From contig JARKIF010000004.1 of the NCBI GenBank assembly GCA_029378245.1, positions 3,410,001 to 3,474,000 of the forward strand: a stretch of DNA of 64,000 nt. Reading direction: 5' to 3'. The notes under the pieces were generated by a model. The model worked only from the letters and a program-made list of their open reading frames with translations, did no database searches and had not been told where the DNA came from. Each line of letters begins with the position of its first letter. Position 1 is the stretch's first letter. This document shows, piece after piece, positions 1 through 10,017 of this stretch. This stretch comes from Roridomyces roridus (taxonomy: Eukaryota; Basidiomycota; Agaricomycetes; Agaricales; Mycenaceae). The translations under genes were made by a program, and so were the position numbers.

Positions 1-283
1 GCCACGCCATCCGGGACGAGCTCTGCGGCGCCTCAGCCATCCAATCTCGCCGATACTGGCCCAGTGATCCCCGCAGCTACGACGTACCTCTCACCTTCCA
101 ACGCCACGGATACGGTGCCTACAGGGTGAGTCAGATTCTCATCCCTTGTCGAAGTCGGATTGTTCTCAATTTTGTTTCACCAGGACGACTCAGACCAATG
201 GCGCACCATCTATGTCCTCCCGACAGGCATCGTTACTTGCTGCATCCACGCTTCTCGCTGTTATGTCCGGGTGGTGGGTCTGA
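1..283 (+). CDS. 3' end of a probable GPI-anchored surface glycoprotein (partial)
   Basis: Only the last two exons are in the window: 1-125 and 184-283, joined across a 58-nt intron with GTGAGT donor and CACCAG acceptor. The reading frame starting at base 1 gives about 74 residues. The first 55 or so are rich in Ser, Thr, Pro and Ala, typical of a glycosylated wall or linker region. The protein ends in a short hydrophobic stretch (LLAASTLLAVMSGWWV) directly before TGA, which is what a GPI-attachment signal looks like. No catalytic domain is visible because the gene body lies upstream. The function is therefore unknown; secretion and membrane anchoring are inferred from composition alone. Confidence 0.55.
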
Positions 284-482
284 TGTTGTCCATCTCGTTT
301 AGATCGTATTACCTTTGGACTTGATTTATTTCCGCTTTGACGCAACATCGCGAAACACGCCGAATCTCTGAACTGAAAGCCTTCTGCGAATCTCGGCGAC
401 CCAACAATCTTTCGAACAGCCGGCGAATTCATCGGGTTCTACATCACTGCAGCTCTCCATTGTGCTTCTTTATGGCGGTCTG

Positions 483-1776
483 ACTGCACATTTAAATATC
501 CCACACTTTTATGGACCTTCCCATACTTTATAATGAAAATTTTGTCTTTCCCATACTTTTTGAGTCTTTTGAACACCAAAAGAAAGTGTGGGGAAAAGTT
601 GAACTTTCCCCCACTTCTATTGAGTTGAAATCCGACTTTCCACACTTTTATCGCTTAGCCTGCCGTCACTTTGATCGCCTGCCCTTGCTTCGTTGATCCC
701 ACACTTTTATTCAACTTCGAATTTTCCCATACTTTTTTTCAACCGTAAATCTTCCCCACTTTCATTCGACCTCGACACTTCCCCCACCTTTTTCAGGCTC
801 GAAGGGTACTGTCCCCCGCCTTTAATTGACACCATTGGACACGTCTACTGGCGTGTCGCAGGGCTGCATCCATGATCCTTACTACTGGCTGACTGACACC
901 TGTGACCTCTCAGCTCTGCCTTCCGAGACGAGCGTCTGGCCTCATCCTATCTGACGTGCTCTGCTCGTGCCGCCTCGTCTTATCAAGTCCTGCGCTCCGG
1001 CCCGACCGGTCTCCAATCCTGCACTCCCCACGTGGTCAAATCATTGGCTGGACTCGCACTAAAGCCATCCCTCCCCTCCCCTGCCGTTGCCGCTGCTCCA
1101 CTCTCACCACAGAGCAGGGCTGGGTACCTCACTCCTCACTAGAGCTCTCTGTGGCCCGTGGGCAAGTCGTTCTCTTTCATAGCCGTGATTAGCCGCCACG
1201 GCCCAATCGGCCCAATCGGCCCAATCGGCAAGCCGCGCATCTCAATTCTCAACCCTCTTGGTTGGCACCACTCGGCAGGCCGCACCGTGCAGCATCGTGA
1301 CGATGGGTGATTCTGTCTGAGTCCAGCTGGCCCGTCGATAACCGCCCTCAAGGCCGGCTGATCATGTCACCCTCCCGCCCTCCTAGCTATGGTGTGAAAC
1401 GCACCAGTTGGGAGAGCGTGCTGCGCGGTGGTCAGCGTCGTCTGCCCGCCTGTGTATTGAACCAAATAAAAGTGGGGATGTCTCGAGGTTGAATGAAAGT
1501 GGGGAAATTTTGCAGTTGAAAAAAAGTATGGGAAAATTCGAAGTTGAATAAAAGTGTGGGATCAACGAAGCAAGGGCAGGCGATAAAAGTGACGGCAGGC
1601 TAAGCGATAAAAGTGTGGGAAGTCGAATTTCGACTCAATAGAAGTGGGGGAAAGTTCAACTTTTCCCCACACTTTCTTTTGGTGTTCAAAAGACTCAAAA
1701 AGTATGGGAAAGACAAAATTTTCATTATAAAAGTATGGGAAGGTCCATAAAAGTGTGGGATATTTAAATGTGCAGT
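483..1776. mobile_element. Foldback (long-TIR) non-autonomous element
   Basis: About 315 bp at 483-798 recur in inverted orientation at about 1464-1776. The outer ends match from ACTGCACATTTAAATATCCC inwards. Both arms are built from many short subterminal repeats of the type ATAAAAGTGTGGG / CCCACACTTTTAT with variants (AGTATGGG, AGTGGGG), spaced about 25-45 bp apart. The 665-bp middle has no coding sequence I can support. A second short match (GGCGG/CCGCC) lies 4-10 bp outside each arm. I could not define a target-site duplication. The structure fits a foldback or MITE-like DNA element moved by a transposase encoded elsewhere. Confidence 0.7.
1199..1231. repeat. Three tandem copies of a 10-bp unit (GGCCCAATCG)
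   Basis: Perfect tandem array of a decamer inside the loop of the foldback element. It may be a replication-slippage product; no function is evident. Confidence 0.8.
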
Positions 1777-2062
1777 TATGAACTCCGCCAAATATCCCTG
1801 TGAGGCTTCCGTGTCGTGCGTGCAAGAAACACAATTCTTACAAGTGGGCAACCAGATGTGCCAGAGTGGTGAAATGTTCCCTTCATCGTCGACACGCCCG
1901 GGCCCTGTTCGATTCAGGCCCGAGTCTTGGAGGCGCAGAGTTTTTTCTTCCCTACCACTCCACGAACGAACCAGCATTCCGAATCCCAACGAATACATAC
2001 AGCAAGGAAATACATCGATACACACTCTCTCCCTCCCCATCAACCCTGCATGAATCATGAAT

Positions 2063-5000
2063 CTACCCAAATATCGCTACAAACGCAGCCACAGCGTTAT
2101 CCCCGTCCTACGTACACCTCGAATCAGACTGCAAACAAAGAACTAGGATGCAAGGAAAGAAACGCACCTTGAGCGGAGTCAAATGCATCATGCCAAACTT
2201 GTTCTTCGAACTATCGTTATTGCGCGTCTTCAAAATAACAATCATCCATCAGCATCGAAGAGCAAAGAGAACGGAGGGAGAGACTCACCAAAATCCCCTT
2301 GCCAGGAACCTTGACCCCACAATACAACGAACACGGCACACCCCTCCTCACAGCATCCTTCATCCCCTCCCTCAACCTCCGCGTCTCATTACGGTCCTCG
2401 CCGGCCGTTAATAGCGAAGCGACGTCGCTCCGGATGAGTGCCGATCCGACGAGTTCGCGTTGGGTGCGCGTGGGTAGGCCGAGGAACGCTGATCGTAGTT
2501 TGTTCAGCAAGAGAGGAAGAAATGGGAGAATGAGGATAGGGAGGGAGGGACGTACTCAACATCTGCGGCGACACGAACGTAATCTCGCGTTTCTTGGCTT
2601 TGAATATAAACACCTGACGTGAACTCGGTATCAGCTCCATAAAATGAAACAAGGAAATGCAAGCGCACCTTATTATACGTATTCTGAAAAACCGAGTACT
2701 GATCTCCCAACCCCCTGGCTCCAGCCGGTCCATTAATCATCGCCTCCGCACCAGCGATAACCTGCTTCCCCTCAGACTTCCCCGGACCCATCGACGCTGT
2801 CCGTCCGAATAACCCTTTCAGAAACCCACCTCCACCGCCAGCACCAGAGCCAGAACCAGAACCAGAGCCAATGACAGCCCCCGCCGCAGCCGGACGCGTA
2901 CCAGGCTCAGACGCAGCCTGACGTATCCTACCCGGGATAGTGATACCATTCGCACTCGCACCACGTTGTTCGTGGAACAGCGCTAGCGCGGGCGAGGGCT
3001 GGAATTGAATCTGCCCCTCAGAGGCAGAATCCCCACCACCACCACCGAGTAACGCGCCGGCACCTTTATCGGTAGCGAGCAACCCAGTAACGTTGGCCTG
3101 CCCTCCGATGAAATACACGACATTGCCTAAGGTGTCTCGCACGGGGATGATGCATAGGAGCTACAGTTGTCCATCAGTCAACGATCAACGGGGAGGGAGG
3201 TAGGAGGGACGTACGCAGTAGAACGGCTCGCCATTTCGACGGTAGTTGAGCAGAAGTTCAGTACAGCCTTGATACAAAGAGTTGGTCATTGAAAAAATTG
3301 GAAGAGTCAAATGAATCGCACCTTTGCCCGAGTTCAACCCATCCCTAATCCTCTGCACACTCGCAGGCGGCGTACCCGGTCCTTGCAAGAATCCTACCCG
3401 TCTCATCAGAAAAAATCGACACCACAAAGCTGAATGCGACACTCACGGCAATTCCTCCCAACAATCTGCGCCCTCGGATACCCCGTCACCTCAACAAACC
3501 CATCCGAAGCCAACACAATAGGATGATCCGGCAGCCTCGGGTTCGTAAGCACGAACGCATCCCCCAGCCCTTGAGCCCCAGAGGCAGAAAAGAGGTTCGC
3601 TTTGCCGAGCGTGACGTGGGTTTCTTGGATTATTTTGTGTTTAATGTAACGCTGTTGAGGGTGGGGGTTGGGTTGGATAGGATATGAGGGGGAAGCGAAG
3701 GAGGAGAGTAAACGCACCTGAAAATGATCCTGATACATCCCATCCAACAACTCCCCCTGCGCCCGCCCCAACACAGGCCCCACATCCGCTCCAATAAGCC
3801 GCTGCAAGCCCACCAACAGTTCCCGCCGACTCTCATTCGAAAGCGTGACGCGGGATTCTGGCGGGCCGGACATGTGTAGTTCTGCATGAGCGTTTATTTA
3901 GTGTGGGGAGGAGGAGAGAGTAAGGAGACGCACCTCTCAGCGCTATCGAATGCATCTTCATAGCCTCAACCTCCTGCGCAACAAACCGCGCATCCGTCCA
4001 GAAATCAAGCTCCCCCTCCGTCCCAGTCGCCGCCAAAAATTCACGGAATCTGTAGGGATGTCATCGACATACTCTAGACAGAACGCAACGGAAACGCACC
4101 TCATCCTCGCAAGCGGATCCTCCAACATCCTCTTAAAAAGCTCCGGACTCATCAAAGCACGCAACGTATAATCCACATCCCGCTGTACGAGCTTCGTCGG
4201 CATCGCCGTCAACCCCAGGAAGCTCGCCGTAGCCTTCACACGACGTCCAGCGCGGCTTGTACTTTGTACAGAAGAAGCCGCGCGGGATTGCGAGCGTGCC
4301 GTAGTCGCCGTACCTGAAGGAGCGGAGTATGAATATGAGGCTGCGGGGGAGATGTAGGGCATCGTTGGAGGAAGGCCGTCGGCGTCCGAGACGGACGCGG
4401 AAGATGGGATTGTTTGGGCGGTTAGCGTCTTGGTCTTGCCCTTGCGCGCAGGTCGACTGAGATCCGGAGGCTCTTCCTCTTCCAAGTCCGAGCCCTCGCC
4501 CCCTTCATCGTCATCGTCACCCTCTTCCTCAGAAGAACTAAAGTCAATCAGCGACACGTGAGACGGCGAGGTCTGCATCCTCCCCGGGCGAAAAGGCGTA
4601 GGCGGGGGTTTTAACGTCGACGTCTTCACCTGTTTGCCATGACCTGTACCCGCAGAGGACGCGGAAGCACCGGATTTTCGGCGTGGGCGGGAAGGTTCGT
4701 GAGGAGGTGTGGGAAGTTGGCCGTGCTTTACAGACGAGTCATTTGCTTCCGATGAAGTCGAGGTGGTCATTGCCACAGAAGGCGAAAAGAGAAGACTCGT
4801 GCGTCGGCCGGGTGTGATTGGAGGCCGCGCGTCGGTGGGAGTCGGCGGGGTGACTACCTCGGGTAGAGTCGGCATGATGGGCGCTAGGCTCGAGGCCGGT
4901 GCTGCAGTTGTGACGATGGCGGATTCGGGTGCAGCGGTGGTGGTGGTGGTCGACGGGTTGACGACGGTAGGCTTGAGCTTGACTGCATCGACAGCTCGGA

Positions 5001-5362
5001 CGTGCACCCAGGATCCACCGCTAGCAGGTGCTGATGCACGCTTGCTGAGGGCACCAGGGACTGTAGTCGTCGCATGCAGTGAGGTCCGCTGAGGATGCAG
5101 TGGGATGGGTGGGAGCTCGGCAGACGGCGGAGGCGTTGGAGGCGTGTATTCAACTGGAACACGGATGGTGAGCTTGCGCTGAGGGAGAGCCAGACTGTCG
5201 ACGGCTGTGGAGAGGAGTGGCGTCAGGCAATGAAGCGAGCAGGAAACGAGATCGAGTGGGTGAAGGCGTACATGGTGCAGAAATGGAACCAACGCTGACA
5301 ACACGGCTGACGGGCGTCATAGGCAGACTATCGGCGGTGGCGTCGTCGCTCATGGAGGACAA
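2063..5362 (-). CDS. RGS-LOV photoreceptor
   Basis: Twelve exons (5362-5272, 5204-4100, 4049-3934, 3881-3718, 3651-3447, 3393-3322, 3267-3215, 3160-2669, 2613-2556, 2488-2289, 2227-2168, 2107-2063) splice to 886 aa. Residues 1-370 are a disordered, Ser/Pro/Thr-rich leader with an acidic run. An RGS domain follows (FREFLAATG, LDFWTDARF; about 375-490), the G-alpha GTPase-activating fold. A LOV domain comes next, with the complete flavin motif GRNCRFLQGPGT and the adduct-forming Cys560, then NYRRNGEPFYC and LLCIIPVRD. A Gly/Ser-rich linker leads to a conserved tail ending in LTPLKDGDNAVAAFVAIFG. Fungal RGS-LOV proteins are known blue-light receptors, some recruited to membranes by light (Botrytis BcLOV4). 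Coupling blue light to heterotrimeric G-protein signalling is the expected role. All boundaries keep frame. The RGS/LOV assignment is strong; ligand and partner are inference. Confidence 0.93.
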
Positions 5363-5946
5363 GAGGAAAAGGATGATGACCCCTCTCTACAGTGTTAGGA
5401 GAAGCGGTTTCTGCTTCCGGGGTCTAGACTGATCCAAAACGCCGTTGGTATTTGGCCATAGGAGGTCATTGTGCCAGCAGCCTCCAAATGCATGTCGGTC
5501 GCTGAGAGGAAGAGTCGCAAAGAGGTTTGATACGCGTGATCAGTATCCCGGTCGGCATCGACGGCATCAACAGCCAGACTGCTTCGATAGAGCAATTCAT
5601 TTGCTCGTCAAATTAATTGCAGACTCGACTTGCTTTCCACCAGAAGGCCGAGAATTACCAAGCATTTAAGACTGTCCTTCTCCCAGTGCGTCTGCTTAGT
5701 AACGTGCGATCAAAGTTCGCAAATCATCCCGGCCAGCATCCTTGTTCCCGACCACCACCATGGGCCAGGGCTCTTCAGATGTTGCTTGTGGGCCCTAAGA
5801 AGGCACCTGGATTCGACCTCCCAGCTCTCCAGCAATCCGTCCAGGCAAATCTCACAGGTCCCCACTCCCACCACCGACTCGGTTGACGCAACTCATCCCA
5901 CACTCCACGAGAAGTCTCTCACAGGGCACGTCCCTGCATCCATCCC
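5363..5946. promoter_or_regulatory. Shared intergenic region of two divergent genes
   Basis: This 584-bp gap separates the start codons of the RGS-LOV gene (minus) and the transaldolase gene (plus), so it must contain both promoters and 5' leaders. I see no conserved ORF, repeat or clear TATA box. Confidence 0.5.
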
Positions 5947-7298
5947 ATGTCTCCTTCCCCCACCACCAGCCTCCTCGCACAAATCCGCGGGCTCGTCACC
6001 ATCGACGTCGACTCGATGGATCCCGCATTCGCCGCACGCTACAGCACGCCTCAAAAATTCTGCGATATGACGTCCAATCAGGCGTTGGTCCACGCGCAGG
6101 CGGTCCGCCCCGACAACAATCATCTCCTGGAAACAGCTGTAGAGTTGGTGTCGACGCAGGAATCGCCGAACTTTGAACAGGATGTGGTGGATCTCTTGGT
6201 GTGTCGACTCTCCCTCTTATCTTTTTCAAGGAAATCAATTACGCAATATTGTAGACAGTCCTCCTAGCGAAAGAAGTCTACCCACATCTGACGGGAAACG
6301 TACACGCCCAGACCTCCCCGTCGGCAGCCCACGATACTCAAAAAACCGTCGACCACGCACGCAAGCTGGTTTCGCTCTTCGCCGAGCAGGGTATCCCCAA
6401 CTAATTCTCCTCGAAATCACATCTCCCAGCTGCTAATCGCACCAGGAATCGCGTGTGCATCAAAATCCCCGCCGCCCCCGAATCCCTCCTGGCGTGCCGC
6501 GACCTTCAAAGCGAGGGCATCCAAACCCTCGCTACGTGTCTATTTTCTCTTCCACAGGCAGTAGCGGCCAGCCAAGCGGGTTGTGTCTACGTCGCACCGT
6601 ATTTCAATGGTGAGCAAATACATACGGTGGCTATCCAGGTTGCTCAGCGCTGGCTAATTGAGAACGTAGAACTGCGCGTCCACTTTGAACAGGGTTTATG
6701 GAAGGAATACGTCGATCCGAAGACGGAGCATCCCATGAGCGCGGTCATTCTGAGTATCGTGCATACGTTCCGGGAGATTAGGTCAAAGACGGTCGTCATG
6801 CCTGCCAGGTATGTCTGTCTCCCCTTAGCCTTTTTATTCGGTCGCAGAGATATTGAGCTCAGCCCTATGTAGTATCGTCACGCCGCTCGAGGTAAGACTA
6901 TTCAACTGTTGCTTCGCTACTCACACCGCCATCCCAGGTCATCGCACTCACCTCCCTCACCCCGAATCACATCACCATCGGCGGTCCCATCCTCGATCAA
7001 CTCGCAGCCCTCCCCGCGCTCTCCCTCGACTCGTTCGCACCCCCGGCAGCAGCTACGGCTGTCGTTCCTCACGGTTAGTCTCCCCCCCCCCACTTTCTTA
7101 CCACTGATCATGAGGGAAACCGGGATGGCAGGCGATTATCTGGCGGACAACGGCGCCCTCCTTCGCAAAGCAATCGCCTCTGACCGTGAGGTAACGCGCA
7201 AGCTCGTAGATGCGTTAGATATATTTGGGAAGAAGGAGATGGAGACGAGGCAGTTGGTTGGGGCGTTTGTCTGCCATCGGCTCGCGGATGATAAGTGA
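5947..7298 (+). CDS. Transaldolase-family protein
   Basis: Seven exons: 5947-6198, 6255-6390, 6430-6609, 6670-6808, 6873-6891 (19 nt), 6938-7073, 7132-7298; 342 aa, normal for the family. Landmarks are the N-terminal VDSMDPAFAARY, EVYPHLTGNVHAQTSPS, the Schiff-base segment RVCIKIPAAPES (Lys about 141), GIQTLATCLFSLPQA, YVAPYFNELRV, and NHITIGGPILDQL near the C terminus. Transaldolases move a dihydroxyacetone unit between sugar phosphates in the non-oxidative pentose-phosphate pathway; this fungal branch may have diverged in substrate. The intron after 6390 is the weak point: the in-frame acceptor makes it only 39 nt, while the better CTAAT branch site and CACCAG acceptor at 6454 would break frame. 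Either the short intron is real or there is a base difference. It ends 70 bp from the convergent HExxH gene. Confidence 0.85.
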
Positions 7299-7367
7299 CC
7301 ATCGAATATCAGGTAAGTATTTGTTCGCTCTAGTATTGTACATGCAATTAGTTCCCCACACGAAAGA

Positions 7368-8469
7368 TTATGCCCAAAATAAGATAAAGATGGATGTTGC
7401 CACCAACCATCCTCCTGCTGTCATCGACGTCGTCGACACCGCCGAACTCCTCATCAACGCGGCCCCAGCAGTCGCGGTCGGGTCCAGAGGCACCGTCTGA
7501 AACACTCGACTCGCGTCAAGGACCGCAGGTGGTTTCGTATGCCATGCACTCCTTCCAGTTTCACCCTGAATCGCACAAGTATTCCCAAACAGCTGTGTTG
7601 CGTTATACAAACTCAACCCATCCATGAACGTGAGCTGATTCTGCATGCATGTCGAGTTGAATCCTGGGGGGAGGTTTCCGCTGTGTAGGAGGGCGTAGAT
7701 CTTTATTACGCTTAGTTGGGCAAAGTCCTACGGATGATGAGTTGCCGAGAAGGGAGGGGGAGGGGAGGCGCACCTCGACGCGGTTGGTCTGAGAGTAGTT
7801 ATCTGGAACGCAGGTGTCCTGCTGAAGAGCGTCCGCCCATCCCTGTGATGCTGAGGGAGTGGTGTCGAACGGCGGGCTAAAATCAAATGTGTGCGTCGCC
7901 TACTCGAACATTTCAGCCTCCTCTAAGCTCCGATGGTCATATAACCCGAAACCCACCTCATGAATCCACACATCCATAGTCGTATCCCCAAACATATGAA
8001 TATCCCCCGTCGTCAAGTTGGTGTACGCATGCGACCCGGACAGCGGGGCGCTCGAAACGACTACATTCGCCACGAATCGCCTCAATCCAACCGGCACGCG
8101 GCCCAACCGATCGACTATGGTGTCCATAGTCATATTCGCATCGGCGCACCGACAAACGACGAATGGGTCCCCGCAGTCTTCGTATGTGATGGCTGTGGCG
8201 CTCATCGTGGACGTGCACTCGTTGTTCGGCCCCACTGAATCTGAGCAAGCCGGAGGGAGGGAAGAGAGAGGGGTGAGGGAGCTCGAGGCGGGGGGGAGGG
8301 CGTTGGTGAGGTCGAAGGCGAATGAGGGGGCTTGGGGTCGGAGTGTCAATTGAGGACCTAGGGAGGCGGAGTCTGTCACGGCAGTTCTGTGCTCGAGGTG
8401 TGCGAGGGCCGGCGAGATGCCAAGGATCGCAAGGTGAAGAAAAAAGGTGGAAAATATGGATCCAGCCAT
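7368..8469 (-). CDS. Secreted GPI-anchored HExxH metallopeptidase-like protein, copy A
   Basis: Exons 8469-7957, 7899-7774 and 7727-7368 give 332 aa. An N-terminal signal peptide is followed by a conserved core with YEDCGDPFVVCRCADANM and RVPVGLRRF. Splicing the first intron joins WIHE to ATHTF and creates the zinc-site signature HEATH (His170, Glu171, His174). Downstream are CVPDNYSQTN, DFAQ, GNLPPGF and LFGNTC. The C terminus is hydrophobic (GGWLVATSIFILFWA), a likely GPI signal. The family matches what I recall as conidiation-specific protein 13-like proteins; protease activity is suggested by HExxH but not proven. The paralogue at 12.85-13.97 kb has the same architecture but lacks the second intron. 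The unspliced frame hides the HExxH site, so gene callers may miss it. Confidence 0.85.
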
Positions 8470-8556
8470 CGGTGTCCCAAGCCCGGGGCAATGAGAAGAA
8501 ATTAGAAAAGGAGAAAAGGAAGAGAAGGGGGCGATGACTTGCTGGCTGTGGGTAGC

Positions 8557-8562
8557 TTTATA
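8557..8562 (-). promoter_or_regulatory. TATA box of copy A
   Basis: TATAAA on the minus strand within GGCTATAAAGCTACCC, about 88 bp upstream of the ATG at 8469. Confidence 0.5.
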
Positions 8563-8569
8563 GCCTGGG

Positions 8570-10017
8570 GTAATGAGCTGCGCTGGGGAAGATCAGGCAC
8601 CGCCCGCGCGCGCGAGGGAGAAGATCACTTGAGCGGAAAGATGATGGTTTCCTCTTGTGAGTATGACTCATCGGAGTGCACTACTTCAAGTGGGATCGGA
8701 AGCTCTGTCTCGGTTGTAGAGGAATTGCGCGCAGTCCGAATGACACCCATTGGGTACCATGGGGAAGTCCTCCGTGCGCTCACCTGAATGCATCACATAA
8801 GTCTCAAACAAAAATAGCGGTAGGGACAATCACAGCTTACCCGCTATCGGCGCCGAGGCTATTCTCAACACGTATTCATTCAATCCGGCGCGCGTCTGTC
8901 GGTTGTTAGCGCCAACGGTATGCCAGATGTCGTCGGGTAGACGACAGGAAGGATTTGATCGGTTGATTCGAGCTGTCAATGTCATGTTGGCGATCTCCTC
9001 AACACGGCTGCCTCGGTCTGCGGCAGTTGCAACTTCCCTTCAAATTCCAAATACGGCCCAAGGCGACATCAATATCAGTCCCCCGAAATCCATCCCCGGT
9101 GTGACTACGCGTGGGTTGCTTTGCACCCAGGAACTTAGAGTCGGAGTCTCGTATTGGTCTCGTAGTTGAATTTCCACCCATCCAAATGGCAATTTACCTT
9201 GAACCTGGTGACGGTACTTCAGCAGGCAAAAAGTTCAATTATTATTGATAATTGAAGTCAGGATACGCAGTTAGAGTGGACGGATCACGTATGGAGGCCC
9301 GGAGCATCGCGCTTTGAAATAAGATGATAATCCACGATGGCCGCTGTCAATGACAGTCCGAGGGAGGACCCCGTAACCGCAAAGGGCTTGTATCTTTGAG
9401 TTTAGTCGTGTGGAGGCCAAATTGGGTCCCAGACGGAGAGACGCGGCGCGGCATAGTTGAAGCCATGATAATCGCCAGACTCGGAAGGACCCAGATTCAG
9501 AGGACGAAGTGACTTGTCCGATGATGGTGGTAAGAAGCAAGAAGTGATTTCTGACTCCGTCAATCACATCAAAAGACAAACTGTCCCATCAATGTTGCGA
9601 CACGGACAAAATTGCCGAGGTCCTGGGGTCCCCTCTCGGAACTATTATTGACAGCGGCCATCATGGATTATCAACTGTTTCAAAGCGCGGTGCTCCGGGC
9701 CTCCGTAGTCACGGCGGGCATTCGTTCAAGAAATGTTGCCGAACCGCCCGAGCCGCCCGATTCCGAATCGAACGAGACACCAGAAGCGAGACTCCGAGTT
9801 GGAATGTCAGCCAGACATACCGGGCGGCGGTTCCCTTTGAGGGTGGACTCAATAGCCCGTCTGGCTGGTGAGACTAACTTACGGCATTAGCGTCAATCAC
9901 TCCATCAATCATCAATTGCCCTTTGTCTCTTACCACCACAGTCGACCTCAGTTGACTCGCTCGTGTGCTGCAAGGTTGCGATTAGCGGCTTTCCCCCTGC
10001 TCTCACTACCACTTCCA
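8570..10017. other. Intergenic region without a supported gene
   Basis: Apart from the inverted repeat at 9287-9715, I see no conserved protein, splice-consistent exon chain or RNA gene. Short ORFs here have no family features. Confidence 0.5.
9287..9715. repeat. Imperfect inverted repeat, ~95-bp arms
   Basis: Bases 9287-9385 reappear inverted at about 9615-9715 with roughly 80% identity (shared cores TTGACAGCGGCCATC and GCTCCGGGCCTCC). The spacer is about 230 bp. It could be a relic MITE or two inverted copies of one sequence; no duplication of the target was found. Confidence 0.65.

Noticed and set aside
1..190. A different frame at the window start reads HAIRDELCGASAIQ...YGAYR and looks protein-like
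   Set aside because: It does not use the clear intron at 126-183 and runs out without a recognisable end, while the chosen frame gives a consistent GPI tail.
4709..5092. Open frames on the plus strand across the RGS-LOV leader
   Set aside because: Antisense shadows of a GC-rich, low-complexity coding exon.
3958..5304. A 448-codon open frame starting at 5304
   Set aside because: It begins inside an intron and reads through; the true start is 5362 with a 67-nt intron removed, and exon 2 stops at 4100.
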